Shown here: positions 26,601 to 34,118 of the stretch, piece by piece
How the letters are laid out: the number at the start of each line of letters is the position of its first letter
Position numbering within the stretch: the stretch's first letter is position 1
Assembly (NCBI GenBank): GCA_964397205.1
Contig: CAYNIT010000008.1
Span: 1-43,200, forward strand
Origin: Phaeodactylibacter sp964397205
Lineage (GTDB): Bacteria; Bacteroidota; Bacteroidia; Chitinophagales; Saprospiraceae
Length of the DNA stretch: 43,200 nucleotides
Direction of reading: 5' to 3'
Translations under genes and position numbers: made by a program
The notes under the pieces: generated by a model
Database searches by the model: none
Told to the model about the DNA's origin: nothing
What the model saw: the letters and a program-made list of their open reading frames with translations, nothing else

Positions 26601-29597
26601 GGAGGGGCGCCTCCGTACAGTTACCTCTGGGAAAATGATATCAATTTCTCTGACCCCTTTAGCCTGTCTGCGGGTACTTATCAGCTTACCGTTACGGATA
26701 GCAAAGGTTGCACCATCGTTGATTCTTTTGAGCTCATGGCGCCGGATCCTTTGGAGTTGGATTTGGTGCGCCGGGGCCCCATTTCCTGCCAAGGAGCGTC
26801 GGATGGCAGCCTGCTGGTTGCCGGCCAGGGAGGAACGCCGCCCTATCGATACGATTGGGAAGGAGGCAGCAACACCCCGCTGTTGGTCAACCTTAGCCCG
26901 GGGCAGTACACCGTGACCGTTACGGACTTCATGGGCTGCGAAGCCAGCATGACTTATACGATGGAAGAAACTGACAGTTTAGAGCTGCAATTGCTGACAG
27001 TGGACAATCCCATTTGTGTAGGGGAAAGCGATGGCGCTATAGAGGTGGAAGGCTTGGGAGGAACACCGCCCTACAGTTACGAGTGGAATACCGGAGACAA
27101 TGGCAGCACGCTCTCAGGCCTGGCGGTTGGGCTGTATGAAGTGTACCTGACCGATGCTAATGAATGCCCAGCGGACACCCTTGCCGTCGCCCTCGATGCG
27201 GTATCCGTATTAGACTTGGAAATCGACATTGATGCTCCTCCCTGTATTGGCCCCAACAACGGTAGTATCAGCCTGGAGCCGCAGGGCACTCCTCCGTTTT
27301 CTTACGATTGGGAGGCCGGCGGCAGTGGAGCTTCCTTGGATTCCGTAGGTTTTGGGAAGTACTTGGTTAGCATTACCGATGGGCAAGGGTGTATTTACGA
27401 TACTGTCGTGACGGTTGAAGCTCCGCAGGTATTCAATGCGAGCATCAGCACGGTGCAGCCCGCCTGTGCAAACACCGCCGATGGCTTGATCAACCTGACG
27501 GTGGTTAATGCTACGGGCGCTCTGCCCTTTACGCCGCCCCTTTCCTACGAATGGAACGATGGGGTGGAAGGAGCCAACCGCGTAGGAGTAGGCGCCGGGG
27601 CATACGTAGTCACCGTTTCGGATGCCATAGGTTGCCAGCTGATCAGCGATACCATCCGGCTGGAAGAGCCGCCCCCGCTACAGCTGGGGCTGGAGAGCAT
27701 CGGCCCGATTGCTTGCCGGGGCGACAGCACTGGTTTTATTGAGGTAGGGGTTCGAGGTGGCAGTCCGCCCTATGTGTATAATTGGGTAGGGGAGGAGGTT
27801 TTTACGCAAGATGTATTCAACATTCCCGCCGGGGATTATCGCCTTTTGGTATTGGATAATAATGATTGCCCGCTGGATACGAGCTTTGCTCTCGTTGAGC
27901 CTCCCGCCTTATCGCTTGAGATTGGAGTGGATGCCGACGATATCTGCGAAGGGGGAACAGTCGAGCGGATATTTGCTGAAGTTTCCGGCGGTGTGCCGCC
28001 CTACGATTTGCAGTGGAGCAATGGGAGTTCGGACAGCATCCTGCTGAGCCCACCTTCGGCGGATTATACACTCAGCGTTACCGATGCCAATAACTGCCAG
28101 CAAACGACACCCCCCCTTAAGGTAAAGGAGTTTAGGGAGCCCTTCCGGCTCGATACGTTTTACGCCAAACCAAACAATTGTTTCGGCGGCAGCGATGGTT
28201 GTCTGGTAGCGGAGGTCTCCGGTGGTTCCTCTAATTACGAGTACCACTTCAGCAACGGCAGCATTACGCTGACGGATACCAGCTCTCTGACGATTTGTGG
28301 GCTCGCTGCGGGCAACTACCGGGTGACGGTCACCGATTTTACCACCGGCTGTACGGCCAGCAGCTCGAATAAGATGCTTACAGCGCCGGAACCGCTGACG
28401 TTTAAGCGAGATAGTGTACAACATGTAGAATGTTTTGGCGGTGCCACCGGCGCTATTTTCACTAGTGCGGATGGAGGGAACCCGCCCTACAATTACATCT
28501 GGCGGGATAGCGATGATAATGTCATCAGTTTTGAGGAAGATCTGCAGGAAGCAGAAGCCGGGACCTACCGTGTACTGGTATACGACGACAAGGGCTGTAC
28601 CGCTAATCTGACCGGCACCATACTAAGCTTGAACAGCCCGATTCGCGACACTATGTTGAACATCACGCCGGTAGCTTGCCGTGGGGATAGTTCAGGGGCA
28701 ATAGAGCTGGATGTGATCGGCGGTGCCCCGCCTTATTTGTATACCTGGAGCAACGGCCAGTCCAGTTTAAGCATCGATAGCTTACCCGCTGGCATTTATG
28801 CTCTGACCGTCACGGACGGGGCGGGTTGCAGCCGTATTTTCCCATCCTATACGGTAGAACAGCCGGAGGCTGCTTTGATGTTGTTGAACGACACAGTACA
28901 ACCCATTTCTTGTTATGGCACTGACAACGGCCGGCTGGAGGTGGCATTCAGCGGGGGAGCGCCTCCCTACAGTTACGAATGGAAGCGCAACGGCGACTTG
29001 CTTACCGTAATGGGCGACAGCCTAGGAGGATTACCGGCTGGTACCTATACGTTGGATGTGCGCGATGAAAATGGATGCGAGCGGCAATACTCCTGGGTTT
29101 TAGAAGAGCCCGATAGCCTTCGGGCAAGTATTGAACTATCGGAAAACCCGGCTGAGGATTCATTGCTTGCGGTAGCGGTGGTGCAAGGCGGAACGATGCC
29201 CTACTACTACCATTGGAATACGGAGGATACCACAGCGGCCATTTCGGTAGCATCAGGGGAGTACGCCCTCACTGTCACAGATGACAACAACTGCAGCACG
29301 TCGGTTATGGAAACGGTCGTTGAGGCTTCCGAGGCAGCTCCCAAGCTAACAGCTTCCCTGTATCCTAATCCCTTCCGGCAATCGCTTTGGTTAGAACTCC
29401 AACTTTTGGCGGCCAGGCCATTGGAACTGCTGATTTTTCGAGCGGATGGCCAGCTGGTAAGCCAGCAATCATTGGGGCTGCGACGGGAAGTTCGCCGGGC
29501 GATAGATTTTTCCGACCTGCCCGCGGGCTGGTATTATTTGCAGGTGCGGAGCCGCGGGCAAATATTGTTTGTCGGCGGGGCAGTTAAGCAGCTGTAA
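23625..29597 (+). CDS. giant SprB-repeat surface adhesin with P-domain and T9SS type A sorting domain
   Basis: 1990 residues. Signal peptide (KKTAYCILLLVGSALPALAQ). A subtilisin-type P domain follows at about 30-195 (DVALQEVQLILQHTWTNDLD, NGFWELVICDDAQGD), then a fibronectin type III domain (~198-292), a MAM-like domain (~296-476), a MopE-type putative metal-binding motif (~485-549, DADKDGYGDEQQ with DCNDNDPNINPG and NGTDENCSG), Ig-like sequence, and about 15 SprB-type repeats (~729-1904). The type A sorting domain is ~1905-1990 (ASLYPNPFRQSLWLELQL, LPAGWYYLQV). SprB repeats build the mobile gliding adhesin of Flavobacterium; here the protein is smaller and probably a fixed or motile adhesin. 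No protease catalytic domain accompanies the P domain. The first ATG is kept because of the A-rich sequence before it; M4 is an alternative. Confidence 0.88.
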   Translation: MDSMKKTAYCILLLVGSALPALAQSIVVNNPSTCGIGFNLTDAACDPSVNVVPKPDVVVVNVNNAPGSALGLDVALQEVQLILQHTWTNDLDISLRSPAGIEVPLSFDNGGGDDDYGDVDVAGCGAAARFSMSSCFSVEQAEPPFTAAILRPEGSFFDFNDGSTDPNGFWELVICDDAQGDFGRLEYVNLVFAPASCQAVEEVQVLSVDTTSVQIGWEPDTSCGTTLLEYGPLGFTPGTGQAPGDGTIANVSGCPPFTLSGLQPELTYELYARKICGGDVSANSCPARFTAGCAPPELSLRESFDDLAACAPFCDTECQWEGRWQNAVYNEYDWLVDSAGTATFGTGPAADASGSGNYLYVEASGQNCPSGKTAYLLSDCVQLDKSGTDTCHFSFSYHMFGDGIGQLRVEVSEDGGFTWSAIWQRSGNQGDQWKRAYAGLGDYPDGSVLRLRIVAEEGNSSRGDLAIDELVFHGSQWVPGPEYTYFVDADKDGYGDEQQPIRSCFDQAPAGFAALAGDCNDNDPNINPGQAELPCNGTDENCSGNADENILPPPVVSSDTICSGETVVLSASPNFNKLIFWYGSAEGDDLLGFGNTLVPSVPLVNDGPVPVEYCFYAEESDLTCTSGERAEACILVLPSPNTSVSEVPELCPRDTLDLSSIPIQDAHFTGGDISYHDGFPTSDQNELPSTVVRPEQAETFYYRVTAPFGCFDEGPLELGLKPGPDFNLLPADSIALCEEEEQALSVAASGGQMPYEFLWSTGGMSDNITINAGTQAGQSNFYQLTVTDAAGCFSVDSFEVQTTVSVDSVRRFVSDVSVCEGQDGSITLLPLDGEAPYGFEWKGSSGINGDTTGITDTLVIDGLAQGVYRVSITDSSPEGCVRVIRSIIVNGPGAAVQGIDLQPVSCAGAMDGSICLDVFGNDPQLEWDNGAATACIEGQPGGYYAVTVTDGACVTVLDSLFLPESDELQLAFSGQAPSCSDASDGAIQAEAFGGAPPYSYLWENDINFSDPFSLSAGTYQLTVTDSKGCTIVDSFELMAPDPLELDLVRRGPISCQGASDGSLLVAGQGGTPPYRYDWEGGSNTPLLVNLSPGQYTVTVTDFMGCEASMTYTMEETDSLELQLLTVDNPICVGESDGAIEVEGLGGTPPYSYEWNTGDNGSTLSGLAVGLYEVYLTDANECPADTLAVALDAVSVLDLEIDIDAPPCIGPNNGSISLEPQGTPPFSYDWEAGGSGASLDSVGFGKYLVSITDGQGCIYDTVVTVEAPQVFNASISTVQPACANTADGLINLTVVNATGALPFTPPLSYEWNDGVEGANRVGVGAGAYVVTVSDAIGCQLISDTIRLEEPPPLQLGLESIGPIACRGDSTGFIEVGVRGGSPPYVYNWVGEEVFTQDVFNIPAGDYRLLVLDNNDCPLDTSFALVEPPALSLEIGVDADDICEGGTVERIFAEVSGGVPPYDLQWSNGSSDSILLSPPSADYTLSVTDANNCQQTTPPLKVKEFREPFRLDTFYAKPNNCFGGSDGCLVAEVSGGSSNYEYHFSNGSITLTDTSSLTICGLAAGNYRVTVTDFTTGCTASSSNKMLTAPEPLTFKRDSVQHVECFGGATGAIFTSADGGNPPYNYIWRDSDDNVISFEEDLQEAEAGTYRVLVYDDKGCTANLTGTILSLNSPIRDTMLNITPVACRGDSSGAIELDVIGGAPPYLYTWSNGQSSLSIDSLPAGIYALTVTDGAGCSRIFPSYTVEQPEAALMLLNDTVQPISCYGTDNGRLEVAFSGGAPPYSYEWKRNGDLLTVMGDSLGGLPAGTYTLDVRDENGCERQYSWVLEEPDSLRASIELSENPAEDSLLAVAVVQGGTMPYYYHWNTEDTTAAISVASGEYALTVTDDNNCSTSVMETVVEASEAAPKLTASLYPNPFRQSLWLELQLLAARPLELLIFRADGQLVSQQSLGLRREVRRAIDFSDLPAGWYYLQVRSRGQILFVGGAVKQL
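25809..29334 (+). repeat. array of about 15 SprB-type repeats (coding)
   Basis: About 15 tandem protein repeats of 73-90 residues. A typical unit reads C-x-G-x-x-DG-x-I-x-(V/A)-x-x-x-GG-x-PPY-x-Y-x-W, then a segment ending L-x-AG-x-Y-x-(V/L)-x-V-x-D-x-x-GC. Conserved points are the two cysteines, GG-x-PPY-x-Y-x-W and VTVTD. The first and last units and the unit near 28,000 are degenerate in the cysteine positions. The nucleotide sequences of units have diverged, so the array is old and not a recent tandem duplication. Confidence 0.85.
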
Positions 29598-29634
29598 CCG
29601 CTCTGTTCGGCCTCAGGAGTGGTTACAGCTGTTT
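29586..29634. terminator. long hairpin, likely bidirectional terminator
   Basis: A perfect 10-bp inverted repeat (AGCTGTAACC / GGTTACAGCT), extended on both sides with G-T pairs to a stem of roughly 15 bp or more, overlaps the stop codon of the giant adhesin gene. It sits between two convergent genes. The plus-strand stem ends in a short GTTT; there is no long T-run. Confidence 0.6.
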
Positions 29635-29637
29635 GAG

Positions 29638-30528
29638 TTACTGTTTCAGGCCTTTGAATTTTAAGCCGAGCTCCATTTTGAAGTCCGGATCGTTGAGGTG
29701 CTCCTGCGGGATTTCGATGACAACAGTTTGCTTATCCACCCGTTCCGCGAAGTCTGATTTTGGCCGTTTGACCTTTCCGGGAAAGTGGATAGTCAGGCGG
29801 TAGGGCTGATTTCCCATCATGCCGGCCATCATTTCCAATTGTTGCCGGTCCTCCTCTTCCATACCTTCCAGGCTCTGCCCGCTGCGGCTGATTTGCAGGG
29901 TCTTTCCATCCAGCGCGAATTGCGTCTGGTTTTCCATCATTTGCTGTATGGCTTGATCCTGTTCGCCGGCACCCATGCCGGCAGATTGGTCTCGGAGGTT
30001 CATCATAGACTCAAAGAAACCGGCGCCGCTGATGAAATTTTGGATGTCATCAAACGCATTAATGGTAGTCATTTGAAACATTTGCTGTCGTTGGTCGACT
30101 TTCAAGCGCATTTTCATGTTTAGCATGGCTTGGACCATCTTGATGCCTGAATTCAATTCTTCCTGCGTTTTGCCCGATTCTTCCGGGCTGAGCTGCCGCA
30201 AGCTGTCCATCAGCATATCAATGCTGCGGTTCTCCTCTTCAAGCTCTTCCGCAATCAATGCAGATAAGTCGATGACGGTATCCGCTGATTCCGCCTGCAG
30301 TATTTCTTCCAGCATAGGCGTGAAGGGGTCCTGCTCTTCCTCCGGCTCTTCCTCCGTTTCCTGCTGAATGCCCATCAACAGGAAAGGATAGATAGCGCTT
30401 AGGTCCATGGTAGACTCAAAGCGCCCGCTACCGTCAGCTTCGATCCAAAGTTCTTCTTCTCCGGTTGTGCAGCTGCTGAGCCAGATCAACAGCAAGCCAA
30501 GTCCCAGAATTCTGGTGTAATTCATCAT
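29638..30528 (-). CDS. predicted lipoprotein of unknown function
   Basis: 296 residues from the ATG giving MMNYTRILGLGLLLIWLSSC. The signal peptide ends in a lipobox (WLSSC) with the lipid-modified cysteine at 20; the frame is open upstream, but without a signal. The protein is very acidic (runs of Glu near residues 55-65) and Met/Gln-rich, with LWIEADGSGRFESTMDLSAI just after the cysteine and a C-terminal FPGKVKRPKSDF block. The arrangement (lipobox followed by a short beta-rich GSG-type region) is seen in many hypothetical Bacteroidota lipoproteins, but I do not recognise a named family. It converges on the adhesin gene and is transcribed divergently from ppc. Confidence 0.75.
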   Translation of the reverse strand: MMNYTRILGLGLLLIWLSSCTTGEEELWIEADGSGRFESTMDLSAIYPFLLMGIQQETEEEPEEEQDPFTPMLEEILQAESADTVIDLSALIAEELEEENRSIDMLMDSLRQLSPEESGKTQEELNSGIKMVQAMLNMKMRLKVDQRQQMFQMTTINAFDDIQNFISGAGFFESMMNLRDQSAGMGAGEQDQAIQQMMENQTQFALDGKTLQISRSGQSLEGMEEEDRQQLEMMAGMMGNQPYRLTIHFPGKVKRPKSDFAERVDKQTVVIEIPQEHLNDPDFKMELGLKFKGLKQ

Positions 30529-30653
30529 GATTTTGGTTTTTTCTAAAGTAAATATACACAAAGGCGGCGTTGAATGGGCAAAAGCAGGCGCCAAGCTTTG
30601 CAAAATCCTACAGATAGTGGAGTAGCTTTACCTATAGATAACAGAGCTTTCCT

Positions 30654-30683
30654 TTTGAAGCTGGGCAGGAACTGCTTACTTTG
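30654..30683 (+). promoter_or_regulatory. likely ppc promoter
   Basis: TTTG at 30654-30657, an 18-bp spacer and TTACTTTG at 30676-30683 (one mismatch to TAnnTTTG). It ends 19 bp before the preferred ppc start at 30703. An alternative TAGCTTTA lies further upstream near 30623. Confidence 0.4.
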
Positions 30684-30702
30684 TAACGCTAAACAAGAGC
30701 AT

Positions 30703-33474
30703 ATGGAACAATCAACCTCCTTTCAATTGGCCCCCGAAAAGCAGGGCAAATCATTTCGAGATCTGGAGTACTTGCTTCGGTTGCTTAAAGAGAGCCTAGC
30801 GGAAAATGGCGAGGCGGAGATGGCCGCTCAAGTCCCTTGGGTAAATACCTCAGAGGAAAAGCAGGCTACTCTGGCGCCCAGCCATTTGCAGTTGTACTCC
30901 TTGGTATTCCAGCTGATGAACATGGTAGAAATCAACGCAGCGGTGCAGCAACGGCGGCAGCAGGAAGATCAGGCACTGGACGCGGTGCCGGGGCTTTGGG
31001 GCCAAAACTTACGCAAATTGAAAGAGACCGGAGTCGCTCCCGAAGAGGTTCTAAGGGGCCTTAAGGAAATTCATGTAGAGCCCGTGCTGACGGCTCACCC
31101 TACGGAAGCCAAGCGTACCACAGTACTCGAGCACTACCGGGAATTGTATTTGCTCTTGGTGCGCCGGGAGAATCAAATGTACAACCGGCCCGAGCAGGAA
31201 CAACTTCGGCGGGAAGTGAAGCAATGTCTGTACCGGCTCTGGAAGACTGGGGAAATCTATCTGGAAAAGCCGGATGTGCCTTCGGAGCTGCGAAATATTC
31301 TTCACTATCTGCTGGAAGTTTTTCCAGAACTCGTTGGCTTGGTTGACCACCGTCTGGAGCAAGCCGCCGAAGCCTACGGGCTGGAGCCGGGGCTCATTGC
31401 CCGCCGCCACGCCTATCCACGCATCAGTTTTGGTGATTGGGTAGGAGGGGATCGGGATGGGCACCCCTTGGTAACTGCGGAGGTTACCCAGCAGACTTTG
31501 CTGAAGCTGCGGCTCAATGCTTTCGTGGCTATCCGTCGCAAATTGGCCAGGCTGGTGCAGCACCTAAGCTTTGCTTGCCCGTTGGCTGAGCTGCTGCCGG
31601 AAGCCAGTAAGCGGGTACACCAAATGGTTGAGGAGCTGGGCGAAGAGCACGGCCTGACGGCACTGCATCGGAACGAGGGCGAAGCATTCCGGCAGTTTGC
31701 TAACTTGATGCTTGCTAAGCTGCCTGTAGATACGCAGCGGGGCCATGCCGTACAGCTTTCCGAACGGGCGGGCTGCTATGTACACAGCCAGCAATTGGTG
31801 GACGACTTGGCGCTGCTGCAGCGCGCCCTGATCCACTCTGGCGCTGAGACAGTAGCCTACGAGGAGGTGGTGGAAGTGCGCCGGGTGGTAGAAACCTTCG
31901 GATTTCACCTGGCGGCACTCGATATCCGGCAGAACAGCAGCTTCCATGATAAAGCGGTGGGGCAACTGTTGGAGGCCGCTATGTTTGGAGAGGCGGATTT
32001 TGAGAACTGGCCAGAGGAAAAGCGTTTGGAGTTTCTCAATCAGGAGTTGCAGACCGCCCGGCCCTTTACGCACCCCAGGGTCGGCTTAAAAGCCAATGCA
32101 CAAGCGGTGCTCGAGTGTTATCGTACCGTGGAGCGCCATACGGAAGCCTATGGCCTAAACTGTATCGGAGCTTTCATTGTGAGCATGACGCGCTCGTTAT
32201 CTGATTTGTTGGTGGTCTACCTGCTGGCGCGGGAAGCGGGATTGACGGAGATGACGCCGGAGGGGATGGTATGCAAGGTGCCGGTGGTGCCCCTGCTGGA
32301 GACTGTAGACGATCTGGAACGCGGCCCCGATATCCTGCGGGCTTTTCTGACGCACCCTTTTACCCAGCGCTCCATGGCTTATCTAGCCAAGCAGCACGCT
32401 TGGGAGCAGCCTCAACAGCAGGTGATGGTTGGCTACAGCGACAGCAACAAAGACGGAGGCATCATGGCCAGTCAGTGGCAGCTGTTCAAAGCGCAGCACC
32501 GCCTTTCGGAGGTGGGCAGAGCAGAAGGCGTACGTATTATTTTCTTCCACGGCAAAGGCGGTTCCATCAGCCGGGGCTCCGGGCCGACTGCTGATTTTCT
32601 GCGCGCTCTTCCCCCGGGCTCCTTGAATGGCCGTATCCGGCTTACCGAACAGGGCGAAACCATCGCCCAGAAGTACGCCTATCGGCTGAACGCGGCATAT
32701 AACTTGGAGCTTTTGCTGGCCAATACCCTTACGAAGACCTTGCTGGACCAGCGAAATGGCCACGGCCCTCATCCACAAGCCGATACCTTGGAGTTTTTAG
32801 CGGAAGCCAGCCGGCAGCATTATGTAGAATTGATTCATACAGACGGCTTCATTGCTTTTTTCCGTCAGGCTACTCCAATTGATGCGATAGAAACCAGCAA
32901 GATCGGCTCCCGCCCGGCTAAGCGCACTGGTGCCAGCACCCTGTCCGACCTCCGGGCTATCCCATGGGTGTTTTCCTGGAGCCAATCGCGTTTTCATATG
33001 ACGAGTTGGTACGGTTTAGGCACAGCACTCAAACGGCTGAAGGACGAACGCCCGGAAGCATACGAAACCTTCCGTTCGGCTATCAGCCAGGATGATTTTA
33101 TACGTTATGTGATACAAAATGTGGATGCCGGCGTAGCCAGAGCAGATGAGGACATCATGCAGGCATACGCTTCGCTGGTGGAAGAGGAAGAGGTGCGCAG
33201 CCGTTTCTTTAACCTCTTCCTCTCTGAATTGAGGTTGGTCCGGGAGCACTTAGACCAGTTGTTGGGCCGCTCCTTTGCTGATCGGCGGCCCCGGGAGTAC
33301 CACTCTGGCCAGCTTCGGGCGGAATTGCTGCGCCGCTTGCACAGCCGGCAGATTGAGCTGCTGCGGCGCTGGCGCGAGGAGCGCAAAGCCGAATCCGAAA
33401 AAGCCCCCGCCATACAGGTAGAGTTGATGCTGACAATCAACGCCATCGCTGGCGCAATGGGCAGCACAGGATGA
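30703..33474 (+). CDS. ppc: phosphoenolpyruvate carboxylase
   Basis: 923 residues from the ATG giving MEQSTSFQLAPEKQGK; the frame is open 43 codons upstream, but that part is unlike the family. The enzyme adds bicarbonate to PEP to make oxaloacetate, refilling the TCA cycle. Visible blocks: VLTAHPTEAKR (catalytic His), GDWVGGDRDGHPLVT, VGYSDSNKDGGIMASQW, FHGKGGSISRGSGP (the Gly-rich loop with catalytic Arg), RLTEQGETIAQKY, IPWVFSWSQSRFHMTSWYG, and the C-terminal TG. All key residues appear present. The stop is followed at once by the T9SS-domain ORF. Confidence 0.96.
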   Translation: MEQSTSFQLAPEKQGKSFRDLEYLLRLLKESLAENGEAEMAAQVPWVNTSEEKQATLAPSHLQLYSLVFQLMNMVEINAAVQQRRQQEDQALDAVPGLWGQNLRKLKETGVAPEEVLRGLKEIHVEPVLTAHPTEAKRTTVLEHYRELYLLLVRRENQMYNRPEQEQLRREVKQCLYRLWKTGEIYLEKPDVPSELRNILHYLLEVFPELVGLVDHRLEQAAEAYGLEPGLIARRHAYPRISFGDWVGGDRDGHPLVTAEVTQQTLLKLRLNAFVAIRRKLARLVQHLSFACPLAELLPEASKRVHQMVEELGEEHGLTALHRNEGEAFRQFANLMLAKLPVDTQRGHAVQLSERAGCYVHSQQLVDDLALLQRALIHSGAETVAYEEVVEVRRVVETFGFHLAALDIRQNSSFHDKAVGQLLEAAMFGEADFENWPEEKRLEFLNQELQTARPFTHPRVGLKANAQAVLECYRTVERHTEAYGLNCIGAFIVSMTRSLSDLLVVYLLAREAGLTEMTPEGMVCKVPVVPLLETVDDLERGPDILRAFLTHPFTQRSMAYLAKQHAWEQPQQQVMVGYSDSNKDGGIMASQWQLFKAQHRLSEVGRAEGVRIIFFHGKGGSISRGSGPTADFLRALPPGSLNGRIRLTEQGETIAQKYAYRLNAAYNLELLLANTLTKTLLDQRNGHGPHPQADTLEFLAEASRQHYVELIHTDGFIAFFRQATPIDAIETSKIGSRPAKRTGASTLSDLRAIPWVFSWSQSRFHMTSWYGLGTALKRLKDERPEAYETFRSAISQDDFIRYVIQNVDAGVARADEDIMQAYASLVEEEEVRSRFFNLFLSELRLVREHLDQLLGRSFADRRPREYHSGQLRAELLRRLHSRQIELLRRWREERKAESEKAPAIQVELMLTINAIAGAMGSTG

Positions 33475-33484
33475 AAAGCACTTA

Positions 33485-34051
33485 GTGCAACGCTGGCAAA
33501 TTGTCATCCCGGAGGAAGGGTATGACGAGTCCGACTACGATTATGATTACAAACAATATTGGGCAGCGATTGGAGTTGGCGGTGGTGCTGGGGGAAAAGT
33601 CCTACAACCGTTATGTCTTCCAAAGTGTGCCGGCGAGGTTCAGCGAGTCGATGCCCGCTTCCTGGCTTGTGAAGCAGAGCAGCCTTCGCAGGTGGAAGAG
33701 GAGTTGCCCTTAGACGGCCTCCCCGCTTTGCCAGAAACGGAAGAGGAAAGCATTGATGATGCAGCGCCAGAGGAGGGCAGCCGATTGCTGCAGCTGAAAA
33801 ACTATAAGGCTTTCCCCGTGCCCAGCTACGGAGACGTGCAGGTGCAGTTTGAGGCGGAGGCGAAACCGACTACTGTGCAACTAATTGATGCTACTGGCAA
33901 AGTCATCTACACGGAGCAGCTCAACAACTTCGACGGCGAGTACAATAAAGAACTCAATCTGCGGGAGGCGGCCTCCGGCAACATCATCCTCAGCATCCGT
34001 CAGGGAGACAAGACGGTGGCTAAGACGCTGCTGCTGTTGAATCGCGCTTGA
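33485..34051 (+). pseudogene. T9SS sorting-domain ORF lacking its 5' end (probable remnant)
   Basis: 188 residues if the GTG at 33485 is used. The frame is open only from 33434 and contains no ATG at all, and there is no signal peptide, although the last ~85 residues are a good T9SS type A-like domain (FPVPSYGDVQVQFEAEAKPT, TVQLIDATGKVIYTEQL, GNIILSIRQGDKTVAKTLL). A sorting domain without a Sec signal cannot function as cargo. The middle is acidic (EEELPLDGLPALPETEEESI), and the start has a YDESDYDYDYKQYW stretch. The simplest reading is the 3' end of a larger secreted-protein gene truncated just after ppc; a programmed or sequencing frameshift is less likely because neither other frame gives a signal peptide. 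A real short gene with a GTG start cannot be excluded. Confidence 0.55.
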
Positions 34052-34069
34052 AGGCTGTAGCCCAATTGT

Positions 34070-34110
34070 GAAGGCCCCGAATTCCTTTTTGGTTGGAATT
34101 TGGGTCCTTC
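34070..34110. terminator. strong hairpin, likely bidirectional terminator
   Basis: A 16-bp inverted repeat with one mismatch and one G-T pair: left arm GAAGGCCCCGAATTCC, right arm GGAATTTGGGTCCTTC, with a T-rich 9-nt loop. It lies between convergent stops of the T9SS-domain ORF and the YyaL-type gene, so it can stop transcription from both sides. No long T-run follows on either strand. Confidence 0.6.
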
Positions 34111-34118
34111 TCTACGCC

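Noticed and set aside
25809..29334. Possible recent tandem DNA duplication in the SprB array
   Set aside because: Units are clearly related at protein level, but I see no long identical stretches in the DNA, so no recent expansion is supported.
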